Source: DAHUYF01 sp035509275 (GTDB lineage: Bacteria; Pseudomonadota; Alphaproteobacteria; ATCC43930; CGMCC-115725). From it: a stretch of 64,000 nt of DNA. Within the stretch, counting starts at the first letter, position 1. The number at the start of each line of letters is the position of its first letter. Below are positions 24,496 through 33,164 of this stretch, one piece after another. The notes below the pieces were generated by a model. It worked only from the letters and a program-made list of their open reading frames with translations, did no database searches and was not told where the DNA came from. Made by a program: the position numbers and the translations under genes. The stretch is taken from NCBI GenBank assembly GCA_035509275.1, contig DATJLU010000036.1, forward strand, positions 72,616 through 136,615, in the 5' to 3' direction.

Positions 24496-24511
24496 TGTTT
24501 CCCGTGAAACA
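24496..24511. promoter_or_regulatory. parS-like ParB-binding site
   Basis: TGTTTCCCGTGAAACA matches the bacterial parS consensus (TGTTTCACGTGAAACA) at 15 of 16 positions. parS sites usually cluster near the chromosome origin and nucleate ParB for segregation. Only one is seen in this window. Confidence 0.5.
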
Positions 24512-24566
24512 TTCCACGAACGCGATGCTCGCCGCAGCATTCGCGGGCTGGCGGCGCCCCCTCCCT

Positions 24567-25769
24567 CTATTGCTTCACCAGCGGACAGCCGCCTTCCGCC
24601 ATCGGGCGATAGGCCTCGGCGCCGGGGATGGTTTGCAGCACGGTATAGTTGTCATGCGGGTATTTCGATTCCGCCGGCGACTTCACCTGCATCAGATACA
24701 TCGTGTGCAGCACGCGCCCGTCCGGCCGGATCTCGACATTGTTGTTGTTCATGTCGTTGACCGGCGTCGCCTTCATCTTGGCGACCACCGTCGTCGCGTC
24801 CTTGGTGCCGGCCGCCTTCACCGCCTGGAGATAATGCAGCACGGCGGAATAGGCGCCGGCTTGCGTCATCGTCGGCACCTTGCCGTGCAGCGCCATGAAG
24901 CGCTTCGACCAGGCGCGCGTCTTGTCGTTCATATCCCAATAAAAGGAATTCGTCAGCACCAGCCCATGCGCCGCCTTGAGGCCGAGCGATTCGATGTCGG
25001 TGATGAAGATGAGCAGCGCCGCCAGGTTCTGTCCGCCCTCGGTGATGCCGAATTCGGAGGCCTGCTTGATCGCATTGACGGTGTCGGTGCTGGCATTGGC
25101 CAGCCCGATCACCTTCGCCTTCGACGCTTGCGCCTGCAGCAGGTAGGAGCTGAAGTCGCTGGCGTTCAAGGGATGGCGTACATCGCCCAGCACCTTGCCG
25201 CCGGCCGCTTCGACGAATTTCGTCGCGTCGCGCTCCAGCGCATAGCCGAAGGCGTAATCGACGGTAAGGAAGAACCAGGTGTTGCCGCCGCGTTTCACCA
25301 TCGCCCGCGCCGTGCCGTTCGACAGCGCGTAGGTGTCATAGCTGAACTGGATGCCGAAGGGCGAGCACGCCTTGCCGGTGAAGTCGGAGGAGGCAGAATC
25401 CGTGATCAGGAAAATATGCTGCTTCGCGCGCGCCACTTCCTGGATGGCGAGCCCTGCCGCCGAGGAGCTGCCGCCGACCAGCACATCGACATGCTCGTCA
25501 TCGAGCCATTTGCGCGCCAAGGTCGATGCAACGTCGGGCTTGTTCTGCGTATCGGCGCTAATCACCTCGATCGGCATGCCCAGCACCTTGCCGCCCATAT
25601 CCTCGACCGCAAGCTTCGTCGCCACCACCGTTCCCTCGCCAACGACATCGGCATAAGGACCGCTCATATCGGTGAGCACGCCGATCTTGAGCGTGTCGGC
25701 CTGGGCCGTTCCGGCGGCGAGCGCGAGCGCCACCGCAATCACCATCGACCACCGCAGTCTCCCTTGCAT
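24567..25769 (-). CDS. Branched-chain amino acid/amide-type ABC substrate-binding protein
   Basis: From ATG 25769 (GGAGGAACGCC upstream) the product is 400 aa with a signal peptide (cleavage near TAQA-DTLKIG). The periplasmic type-I fold starts LKIGVLTDMSGPYADVVGEG and contains VDVLVGGSSSAAGLAIQEVA and the Peripla_BP_6 ligand motifs. No permease or ATPase genes accompany it, so it relies on a transporter elsewhere. It lies between the BKACE and hydrolase genes and may deliver a small acid or amide for their pathway. Confidence 0.85.
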   Translation of the reverse strand: MQGRLRWSMVIAVALALAAGTAQADTLKIGVLTDMSGPYADVVGEGTVVATKLAVEDMGGKVLGMPIEVISADTQNKPDVASTLARKWLDDEHVDVLVGGSSSAAGLAIQEVARAKQHIFLITDSASSDFTGKACSPFGIQFSYDTYALSNGTARAMVKRGGNTWFFLTVDYAFGYALERDATKFVEAAGGKVLGDVRHPLNASDFSSYLLQAQASKAKVIGLANASTDTVNAIKQASEFGITEGGQNLAALLIFITDIESLGLKAAHGLVLTNSFYWDMNDKTRAWSKRFMALHGKVPTMTQAGAYSAVLHYLQAVKAAGTKDATTVVAKMKATPVNDMNNNNVEIRPDGRVLHTMYLMQVKSPAESKYPHDNYTVLQTIPGAEAYRPMAEGGCPLVKQ

Positions 25770-25808
25770 GGCGTTCCTCCCCGTTTCCATTGTTTTGCGG
25801 CTTTGCCG

Positions 25809-26660
25809 CTAGCCGCGCGCACGGATGCGCTCCAGCACCGGCAGGATATACCGGCGGAACTGCGCCGGATTCTCGCTCATGGGAAAATGGCCGAGCTCTT
25901 TCATAATCTGGGTCTCGACGCCTTCGATTTGCCGCGCGGTGCGCAGCGTGTCCTCGGGCGTGCAGGAGAAATCATATTCCCCGGTGAGCAGATAGAGCGG
26001 GCAGCGCGTCGTATCGATCGCGCCGACACGGTCGCGCAGATCGCCATCGACGCGATAGAAATAGAGATCGCCCTTGAACACGCCGGGTCCGCCTTGCATG
26101 TAGTGCCAGAGCGTCTCCCAGCGCGATGCTTCCGGACTCTGCGGCGCCATCATCCCCGAGACCAGGCCGGCGCAGACTTCGCTGCCATGCACATCCGGGC
26201 GATGGAGCCAGGTCGTGTCGTACCAGGGCGCTTGGTAATCCGCGGACTCGAGCCCGATGAGCGCGCGGAACTCGGCACCATGCTCGATGGCGAGGCTGAG
26301 CACGATGCGCCCGCCGATCGAGCAGCCCAGCACCACCGGCCGATCCAGTTCGAGCGCGGCGCAGAAGACGCGGATCGCTTCGGTATAGGCGCGCGTTGTC
26401 AGTTGATACTCCTCGCGCTGCCAGCCTTCGGGCGGCGTCGATTTGCCGTGCCAAGGCAAGTCGAAGGCAAGCACGCGGAAATGCTCGGTCACCGCCCGAT
26501 CGGTCATGAGATGGCGGAACTGCCGGCCATCGGCGCCGGCGGTGTGGAGACAGACCAGCGGGATGCCCTCGCCCGCTTCTTCGAAATAGAGTCGATGCGG
26601 CCGGCCGCTCAAGCTGACATGCACATAGCGTCCGATGATGGGATCGATCGGCGCCGCCAT
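25809..26660 (-). CDS. Alpha/beta hydrolase
   Basis: The 283-aa product from ATG 26660 has the oxyanion HTAGADGRQF region, FDLPWHGKS, nucleophile elbow GCSIGG (S114), the acidic residue around LLTGEYDFSCTP and the catalytic His in ELGHFPMSENP. It begins one base after the SCP2-like gene stop, so they form an operon that continues into the SBP and probably BKACE genes. Small ester or C-C bond hydrolysis is likely; substrate unknown. Confidence 0.85.
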   Translation of the reverse strand: MAAPIDPIIGRYVHVSLSGRPHRLYFEEAGEGIPLVCLHTAGADGRQFRHLMTDRAVTEHFRVLAFDLPWHGKSTPPEGWQREEYQLTTRAYTEAIRVFCAALELDRPVVLGCSIGGRIVLSLAIEHGAEFRALIGLESADYQAPWYDTTWLHRPDVHGSEVCAGLVSGMMAPQSPEASRWETLWHYMQGGPGVFKGDLYFYRVDGDLRDRVGAIDTTRCPLYLLTGEYDFSCTPEDTLRTARQIEGVETQIMKELGHFPMSENPAQFRRYILPVLERIRARG

Positions 26661-26661
26661 G

Positions 26662-27075
26662 TCAGGCGCGGTGCCGCTCGCGCCGCGGCGCGGCAAGCAC
26701 CTCCTTGAAATAGAGCAAGTTCGCCATGAAGGGATGTAAGTCGCCTTCAATGCTCAACTCGCCGCGCTTCGCCATGGCGAAGAGATCGTGATAGTGCGGC
26801 TCCGGTACAGCCTGCCAGAAGCGCCGCCACGCTTCTTCGCCGGCACGAAGCGCAAAGCGCCACGAGGGCATCGGCCGCGGACCGCGCTCCAGCGCCGCGA
26901 TGCGGCCGCGCTCGATGGCGAGGTAATAAGGGACGCGGCCAAGCTCGAGCAGCAGCTCGGTCGTGACAAACCGACCGCGATGGAGGAGCCAGGGATCGCC
27001 GTTGACGAGCGCCGGCAAAGCATCGACCCGGGCAGCCAGATCGGCCGCCAGCGCGCCTTCGGTTTCCTTCGCCAT
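26662..27075 (-). CDS. SCP2-like lipid/sterol-carrier domain protein (137 aa)
   Basis: The product has strand-helix features of SCP2-type folds: LLHRGRFVTTELLLELG, YYLAIERGRIAALERGP, SWRFALRAGEEAWRRFWQ, then RGELSIEGDLHPFMANLLYF. The G-L-IEGD-----N--Y pattern is typical of SCP2-like domains. It precedes the hydrolase by one base and heads the operon, divergent from the aminotransferase. It may hold a hydrophobic substrate for the hydrolase. Confidence 0.6.
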   Translation of the reverse strand: MAKETEGALAADLAARVDALPALVNGDPWLLHRGRFVTTELLLELGRVPYYLAIERGRIAALERGPRPMPSWRFALRAGEEAWRRFWQAVPEPHYHDLFAMAKRGELSIEGDLHPFMANLLYFKEVLAAPRRERHRA

Positions 27076-27242
27076 GCCCGACCCTCCCTCGCCGCCAGCA
27101 ATGTTGCGGCGGCATCCCGGCCGTTTTCGGCTCTGGGGCTCGCTATCCTCGCGTCATTCATCGCCCCGCGCAACCTTCCTCTGCGCGTTGCGATACGGCG
27201 ATGCCTGCTCTAGAACAGCGGCGGCCGATCCGCGGGGCGAGC

Positions 27243-28577
27243 ATGCGCCACACCTTTCCGCGCGACACCCGTTTCCTGCCGCCGCTAGCGGTGGCGGCGC
27301 GCGGCATCGAGATCGAGGACAGCACGGGCAAACGCTACATCGACGCGTCGGGCGGTGCCGGCGTCTCCTGTCTCGGCCACGGCCATCCCGCCATCGTCGA
27401 AGCGATCCAGCGTCAGGCGGCGCAGCTCGCCTACGCGCATACCGGCTTCTTCACCAGCGCGCCGGCCGAAGCGCTGGCCGACCACCTCATCCGCTTCGCG
27501 CCTCCCGGGATCGATCGCGTCTATTTCGTCGGTGACGGCTCCGAAGGGGTCGAAGCCGCGCTGAAGATGGCGCGGCAATATTTCCTCGAGATCGGCGAGC
27601 CCGAGCGGCGCCGGTTCATCTCGCGGCGTCAGAGCTATCACGGCAATACGCTGGGCGCGCTCGCCGTCGGCGGCAATCGGTGGCGGCGCGAGCCGTTTCA
27701 GCCGCTGCTCATGGACGTCTCCCTGATCGCGCCCTGCTTTCCCTATCGCTTCAAGGTGGATGAGGAAAGCGAGGCGGATTATGGCCGGCGCGTCGCCGAC
27801 GAGCTCGAGGCCGAGATTCGGCGTCTCGGGCCCGGCAGCGTCGCCGGCTTCATCGCCGAGACCGTCGTCGGTGCGACCGCCGGCTGCGTGCCGCCCGTTC
27901 CCGGCTATTTCCGCCGCATCCGCGAGATCTGCGACCGCTACGGCGTCCTTCTCATCCTCGACGAGGTCATGTGCGGCATGGGGCGCACCGGCACGCTCCA
28001 TGCTTGCGAGCAGGAAGGCATCGCGCCCGATCTCATGGTCGTCGCCAAGGGTCTCGGCGGCGGCTACCAGCCGATCGGCGCCGTGCTCGTCGCCGCGCGC
28101 ATCTACGATGCCTTCGCCACCGGCAGCGGCTTCTTCCAGCATGGCCACACCTATCTCGCCCATCCCGTCGCCTGTGCTGCGGCGCTCGCCGTTCAGGAAA
28201 CGCTGGAGCGCGACGGCCTCGTCGCCCGCTGCCGCGCGCGCGGCGCGGCGCTCGAAGCGAAGCTGCAGGAGCGCTTCGGCAATCACCGCCATGTCGGCGA
28301 CATCCGCGGCCGCGGCCTCTTCCGCGCCATCGAGCTCGTCGCCGACCGCGGCAGCAAGGCGCCCTTCGATCCCGCGCTCCGCGTTCACGCCGCGGTGAAG
28401 CGCGCCGCGCTCGAGCGCGGGCTCATCGTCTATCCCATGGGCGGCACGATCGACGGCCGCTTCGGCGACCACGTTTTGCTGGCGCCGCCTTTCATCATCG
28501 AGGAGCACGAGCTCGACCTTGTCGTAACTCGTTTGGGTGATGCGGTCGACGCGGCCATCGCCGGCATCGCGCGCTGA
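27243..28577 (+). CDS. Class III PLP-dependent aminotransferase
   Basis: The 444-aa product has the omega-aminotransferase layout: DASGGAGVSCLGHGHP at the start, GDGSEGVEAALKMARQY, ISRRQSYHGNTLGALAVGG, ILDEVMCGMGRTG (PLP-binding Asp) and the Schiff-base Lys in VVAKGLGGGYQPIGA (K269). The start is ATG 27243. It shares a 167-base divergent promoter region with the SCP2-like/hydrolase operon and is followed 82 bases later by the luciferase-like gene. It probably transaminates an omega- or beta-amino acid whose keto product could feed BKACE; inference. Confidence 0.9.
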   Translation: MRHTFPRDTRFLPPLAVAARGIEIEDSTGKRYIDASGGAGVSCLGHGHPAIVEAIQRQAAQLAYAHTGFFTSAPAEALADHLIRFAPPGIDRVYFVGDGSEGVEAALKMARQYFLEIGEPERRRFISRRQSYHGNTLGALAVGGNRWRREPFQPLLMDVSLIAPCFPYRFKVDEESEADYGRRVADELEAEIRRLGPGSVAGFIAETVVGATAGCVPPVPGYFRRIREICDRYGVLLILDEVMCGMGRTGTLHACEQEGIAPDLMVVAKGLGGGYQPIGAVLVAARIYDAFATGSGFFQHGHTYLAHPVACAAALAVQETLERDGLVARCRARGAALEAKLQERFGNHRHVGDIRGRGLFRAIELVADRGSKAPFDPALRVHAAVKRAALERGLIVYPMGGTIDGRFGDHVLLAPPFIIEEHELDLVVTRLGDAVDAAIAGIAR

Positions 28578-28659
28578 TTTTCGGCGCGCGCCGCCGGTAT
28601 ACAGCCCCGGCGAACTTTGCCATCATCGACGGCAAGAAAACGACAAGGGAGGAGCGGCC

Positions 28660-29823
28660 GTGAAGGCGTCCTTATTCTATCTGCCGAGCCTCGGCCATCG
28701 CCGCGACATCGAAGCGGGCATGGCCGGGCTGCGCAGCGATCTCTATCAGCAAATGCTGCGCGAGGTGTTGGAGCAGGTGAAGCTCGGCGACGCGCTCGGC
28801 TATGATTCCGTCAGCTTTACCGAGCATCATTTCCACATCGAGGGCTTCGAGGTCTCCAATAATCCGGTTCTCCTCGACCTCTATGTCGGGCTGCAAACCA
28901 AGCGCATCCGCGTCGGCCAGCTCGGCATCGTGCTGCCGGCCGCGAACCCGATCCGCGTCGCCGAGGACATCGCCATGCTCGACCAGATGACCGGCGGTCG
29001 GGCTTGCGCCGGCTTCGCGCGCGGCTATCAGCGCCGCTGGGTCGATATCATGGCGCAGCAGACGCATGGCATTCACGGCGCGCTGCCGCATCACCATGAC
29101 GAGATCGACGCCGCCAATCGCGCCGCGTTCGAGGAAGGCTTCGCTATCATCAAAAAGGCCTGGACCGAGCCGCTGCTCTCTTATCAGGGCAAGTATTGGC
29201 GCATTCCGCCGGGCGACACCCCCTGGACGCTCGACGCCACCTTGAGCTGGGGCGCCGGCGTCGAGAACGGCATCCTGAAGCAGGTCGGCGTCGTGCCGAA
29301 GCCGGTGCAGAAGCCGCATCCGCCGATCTTCCAGCCCTTCGCCAGCTCCGAAAGAAGCATCCGCTGGTGCGCCAAGGAAGGCGTCACGGCCATCCTGCCG
29401 CCGATGCATCAGAGCTATGAGGCGAACCTCTTCGACGTCTATGCCGAGGTCTCCGGGCGGCCGCGCGGCGAAGGCATGGGCCTCTTGCGCGACGTCATCA
29501 TCGCCGACAGCGATGCCGAAGCGATCGCCCTCTGGAAGGATTCCGGCATCTTCTCCGGCCGCGCCTGGTTCGAGCCCTTCGGCTTCCGCAAAGGCGTCAT
29601 CGATCCCGTCACCGGCGAAGCGCCGACGGCGGAGCAAGCGATCGAAAAAGGCTACGCGCTGGTCGGCACCGTCGACACCGTGACCCGCCGTCTCGAGCAG
29701 ATCAAGCGGCGCCTCCCGGTCGATTGGATCTTCTGTTACACCTATAACAGCCTGGTGCCGCACCCAATCCTGATGACATCGATCGAGCGCTTCTGGCGCG
29801 AGGTGATGCCGCGGGTCCTGTAA
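28660..29823 (+). CDS. Luciferase-like flavin-dependent monooxygenase (LLM class)
   Basis: The start is a GTG at 28660 with GGGAGGAG before it. The 387-aa TIM-barrel protein shows GYDSVSFTEHHFH, QLGIVLPAANPIRVAEDIAM, the ARGYQRRW region and LVGTVDTVTRRLEQI, all typical of bacterial luciferase-family monooxygenases that use reduced flavin from a partner reductase. It follows the aminotransferase on the same strand. Substrate unknown. Confidence 0.85.
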   Translation: MKASLFYLPSLGHRRDIEAGMAGLRSDLYQQMLREVLEQVKLGDALGYDSVSFTEHHFHIEGFEVSNNPVLLDLYVGLQTKRIRVGQLGIVLPAANPIRVAEDIAMLDQMTGGRACAGFARGYQRRWVDIMAQQTHGIHGALPHHHDEIDAANRAAFEEGFAIIKKAWTEPLLSYQGKYWRIPPGDTPWTLDATLSWGAGVENGILKQVGVVPKPVQKPHPPIFQPFASSERSIRWCAKEGVTAILPPMHQSYEANLFDVYAEVSGRPRGEGMGLLRDVIIADSDAEAIALWKDSGIFSGRAWFEPFGFRKGVIDPVTGEAPTAEQAIEKGYALVGTVDTVTRRLEQIKRRLPVDWIFCYTYNSLVPHPILMTSIERFWREVMPRVL

Positions 29824-29847
29824 AGACGGTCCCGCTAAATTCAGCGT

Positions 29848-29943
29848 GCGTCCTTCGACAAGCTCAGGATGAGGAAAATTCTTGATGGCATTGAGAAATT
29901 TTCCTCATCCTGAGCGCGAGCGTAGCGAGCAGTCGAAGGACGC
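29848..29943. terminator. Long palindrome after the monooxygenase gene
   Basis: Outer arms GCGTCCTTCGAC/GTCGAAGGACGC and inner arms CTCAGGATGAGGAAAATT and its complement form a 96-base near-perfect stem structure between convergent genes. It is a dispersed alphaproteobacterial palindrome and probably also ends both transcripts. Confidence 0.65.
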
Positions 29944-29976
29944 AGTGACGCAATCCAAGCGAACCTTCGTCGAACT

Positions 29977-30561
29977 TCAAAATTTGAACCCCGCGCGCAC
30001 GCCGAGATTGTTCAAGCCGGGATTGTGCGAGGACGCATCGGCATTCGAGAGATGCGAGAAATAGATCTCGACGCTGTAGACCGGATTGATGTGATAACCG
30101 GCCATGACGCCCAGGTGATACAGCGCGCGGGTGCCGAGATTCTTGTTGCCGTTTTGCTCATCGGGCCCGGTGATGGTGCCGTCATGCACCGCGCCGCCGA
30201 GAAAGCCGCCGAGATAGACGCCGTCGCCCTCGCGCAGCTGCGGCCGCCACACGGTGGCGGTCCAGGTCATGTCGAAGTAAGCGTAGTCGGTGTGCCCACC
30301 AGTGTTGACCGAGCCGCCGATGGTCGGGCGCGGCGAGCCGATGATGCTGAGGAAGTCCGGCGATGTGAACAATACCTCGCCGACGATGTCAGCCCCGCCC
30401 TCGACATGGTCGCCGAGAAAGCCGATGTCGTGGGCCAGCACGCCGCCCTTGACCTCGTCGACGATGCCGGCGTGCGCCATGCCCCCTGCCAGCGCCCACG
30501 CAGCGACGACCAGCAGCGCGAACCTCACCCGGCGCGCGCATGCCCCATGCGAACGGTCCAT
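29977..30561 (-). CDS. pagL: Lipid A 3-O-deacylase, PagL family
   Basis: From ATG 30561 the product is 194 aa with a signal peptide (hydrophobic run ending GGMAHA-GIV). The mature part is an alternating beta-barrel and ends with the PagL catalytic signature HLSNADASSHNPGLNNLGVR (H170, S172) and a terminal Phe typical of outer-membrane proteins. PagL removes the 3-O acyl chain of lipid A at the outer membrane. It is a single gene, separated from the ligase gene by a 117-base gap. Confidence 0.85.
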   Translation of the reverse strand: MDRSHGACARRVRFALLVVAAWALAGGMAHAGIVDEVKGGVLAHDIGFLGDHVEGGADIVGEVLFTSPDFLSIIGSPRPTIGGSVNTGGHTDYAYFDMTWTATVWRPQLREGDGVYLGGFLGGAVHDGTITGPDEQNGNKNLGTRALYHLGVMAGYHINPVYSVEIYFSHLSNADASSHNPGLNNLGVRAGFKF

Positions 30562-30678
30562 CCACTCCCCTCGGGCTGACGGCCCTTTTTGTCCCACCGC
30601 GCCCACTACAGAAGCTACAGAGGCGATGCGCTTGTTTCAACTGTGTTTCTGGAGCCGCAGCGAGAGCGAGAGGCTCCC

Positions 30679-32193
30679 TCACGTCGCCCAGCCGTTCTCC
30701 GCTTCGCGTTGTCGCGCCTCTTCGAGCAGCGCTTTGCGATCGATCTTGTTGGTGCCGGCCCAAGGCAGCTCAGCGACAAAAGCGACGCGTCGGGGATGCT
30801 GATAGGCCGGCCCACTGGCGATGGCAAAGCGCTTCACGGCAGCGTAATCGAGTTCTTCCCCGGGTCGCAGGACGATGAAGGCGACGGGAACCTGGCCGCG
30901 TTCCTCGTCGGGCAGCGGCACGACCGAGGCTTGGTGGATGGCCGGGTGCTGCTCGAGCTGTTTCTCGACCTCGCCGGGATAGATGTTCTCGCCCGAGCAG
31001 ACGAACATGTCGTCGGCGCGGCCGACGAAATAGTAGAAGCCGTTCTCGTCACGGCGACAGACATCACCGCTGTGGTACCAGCCATCCACGAGCGCCTTCG
31101 TTGTTTGCTCCGGCAGGTTGTGATAGCCCGCCATCAGCGACGGATTTCGCATGTGCAGCACGCCTTCGTCTGGGCTCGACCCGCCGACGAGCCGAACTTC
31201 GGCGCCCGGCAGCGGATAGCCGAGCGACAGCGGCGGTGTCGCGATACCGGCGGGATGCGCGCCGAACACCGCAGGACCGGCTTCGGTCGTGCCATAGGCA
31301 TTCATCACCGCCGCACCCGGGAAGACCTGACGAACGCGCTCGATCAGCCCCTCGCTGAGCGGTGCCGAGCCCATGGTGACGCGGCGCACGCAGCTGAGAT
31401 CGACGCGAGCGAGCAGCCCCTTCTCTTTGGCGACGCGCGCCAGCATGGTCGGCACCGAGGTGAGACCGGTGACGCGATAGCGGGCGACCGCGGCAATGTA
31501 GCTGGCGGCGGTGAAGGACGGCAGCAGCACCAGCGACGCGCAATTGAAGAACGCCAGCTTCGTGCTGAACAGCCCGTTCATATGGAAGAGCGGCGCGGCT
31601 ACGATCGAACGCTCGTGCTCCATGCCCGGCTGCCCGCCGCGCTGCACCAACGCCCAGATCTGACCGGCATGAGATAGCGGCACGCCTTTCGGCCGTCCGG
31701 TCGAGCCCGAGGTGTAGAGCTGCTGGCCGATCTCGTCGGAACCCGGCACATGGGTGGCAAAGGGCCCCGGATCGAGCTGCGCCGCAAAGCCTTCACGCCC
31801 GTCATCATCGAAGCCGATGACCGGCAATCCCGGCCGGACCAACGCGGCGCGCTCCCGGTCGACGAAGGCGAGCTCAACCCCGGCATCTTCGATGATGTAG
31901 GCGACCATAGCGGTCGGCAATTTGGCATTGACCGGGACGGCGACCAGTCCCGCCCGCATGATGCCGAAATAGGTCGCAACGTACTCGGCGCGGTTCAGCG
32001 ACAGGATGGCGATCCGGCTGCCTTTCGCGAAGCCACGCGCCGTCAGCCGCCGCGCCACGCCCCGCGCCATGGCCTCGATCTCGGCGTAGCTGTATTCGCG
32101 CGGGGCATCGTCGCGCAGCAGGTCGATGAGAGCGATCTTGCTCTGATCGGCGGCGGGATCGACGAGATCGCCGAGATTGACGGGCTGGAACAT
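30679..32193 (-). CDS. AMP-forming acyl-CoA synthetase/ligase
   Basis: The 504-aa product carries the ATP/AMP motif YTSGSTGRPKGVPLSH, the YGTTEAGPAV motif, the hinge YHSGDVCRRDENGFYYFVGR and the C-terminal Lys in GTNKIDRKAL, all intact. These enzymes adenylate a carboxylate and transfer it to CoA. The start at ATG 32193 has GGAGG upstream, 23 bases after the last ABC ATPase stop, so it closes the peptide ABC operon. It is a paralogue of the ligase at 39113-40621. Confidence 0.9.
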   Translation of the reverse strand: MFQPVNLGDLVDPAADQSKIALIDLLRDDAPREYSYAEIEAMARGVARRLTARGFAKGSRIAILSLNRAEYVATYFGIMRAGLVAVPVNAKLPTAMVAYIIEDAGVELAFVDRERAALVRPGLPVIGFDDDGREGFAAQLDPGPFATHVPGSDEIGQQLYTSGSTGRPKGVPLSHAGQIWALVQRGGQPGMEHERSIVAAPLFHMNGLFSTKLAFFNCASLVLLPSFTAASYIAAVARYRVTGLTSVPTMLARVAKEKGLLARVDLSCVRRVTMGSAPLSEGLIERVRQVFPGAAVMNAYGTTEAGPAVFGAHPAGIATPPLSLGYPLPGAEVRLVGGSSPDEGVLHMRNPSLMAGYHNLPEQTTKALVDGWYHSGDVCRRDENGFYYFVGRADDMFVCSGENIYPGEVEKQLEQHPAIHQASVVPLPDEERGQVPVAFIVLRPGEELDYAAVKRFAIASGPAYQHPRRVAFVAELPWAGTNKIDRKALLEEARQREAENGWAT

Positions 32194-32216
32194 GGCAAAA
32201 CCTCCCCAGCGAAAGT

Positions 32217-33164
32217 TCAAGCAGCGAGGTGGCAGGCGACGGAAGCGCCGCGGGCACGCTCCTCGAGAACCGGCCGCTCCCGGCGGCAGCGCTCGACGGC
32301 AATCGAACAGCGCGTGTGGAATGGGCAGCCGGAAGGCGGCGCCAACGGACTTGGCAGCTCGCCTTGCAGCGGCGGCACCGCGGCACGCTTGCGCTGAGCC
32401 GCCGGGTCGGGGCTCGGCACGGCGGCGAGCAGTGCCTTGGTGTAGGGATGACGCGGAGCGCGCCAGATCATTTCGGCCGTCCCGGTCTCCACGATCCGGC
32501 CGAGATACATCACCATGACCCGGTCCGCGACGTGCTCGACCACCGACAGGTCGTGCGAAATGAAGAGATACGAGACGCCAAGCGCCGCTTTGAGATCAGC
32601 CAGCAGATTGACGACCTGAGCGCGCACCGAGACATCGAGCGCCGAAACCGGTTCGTCGCAGATCACCAGCTTCGGCTCGAGCGCCAGAGCACGGGCAATG
32701 CCGATCCGCTGACGCTGGCCGCCGGAGAATTCATGCGGGAAGCGATCGACGGCGTCGCGCGGCAGGCCAACCTCAGAGAGCAGCGTCGCGACGCGGGCGT
32801 GAATCCGATCCCGCGGCCAGCCGGCGACCACCAGCGGCTGCGCGATGCTGCGCCCTACCGTGGCGCGCGGGTTGAGCGCGCCCAGCGAATCCTGGAAGAT
32901 CATCTGCACCAGCGGACGGACCGCCCGCATCGCCCGGCGCCCGAGATGCGTGATGTCGCGGCCCGCAACGCTGACCTCGCCGGCCGCGATCGGCACCAAG
33001 CGCATGATCGCCCTGCCGAGAGTCGATTTGCCGCAGCCGGATTCCCCGACCAGCCCCACCGTCTCGCCCGGCGCGATGTCGAAGCTGACGCCGTTCACCG
33101 CATGCACGACGCCACGGCGCGTCGGGAAGGCGACTTCGAGGTCACGAACCGACAACAGCGGCAT
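32217..33164 (-). CDS. Oligopeptide/dipeptide ABC transporter ATPase, DppF-type
   Basis: The 315-aa product has Walker A GESGCGKST, signature FSGGQRQR, Walker B LVICDEPVSALD and the C-terminal oligo_HPY extension (APRHPYTKALLAAVPSPDP, Cys-rich FHTRCSIAVERC). It pairs with the DppD-type ATPase just upstream, whose stop it overlaps by 23 bases. Together they power uptake of peptides or similar ligands through the inner membrane. Confidence 0.9.
   Translation of the reverse strand: MPLLSVRDLEVAFPTRRGVVHAVNGVSFDIAPGETVGLVGESGCGKSTLGRAIMRLVPIAAGEVSVAGRDITHLGRRAMRAVRPLVQMIFQDSLGALNPRATVGRSIAQPLVVAGWPRDRIHARVATLLSEVGLPRDAVDRFPHEFSGGQRQRIGIARALALEPKLVICDEPVSALDVSVRAQVVNLLADLKAALGVSYLFISHDLSVVEHVADRVMVMYLGRIVETGTAEMIWRAPRHPYTKALLAAVPSPDPAAQRKRAAVPPLQGELPSPLAPPSGCPFHTRCSIAVERCRRERPVLEERARGASVACHLAA

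Noticed and set aside
24318..26708. A 796-codon plus-strand open frame
   Set aside because: It is a His/Arg/Leu-rich mirror of the SBP and hydrolase genes on the other strand and has no domain, ribosome site or coherent composition.
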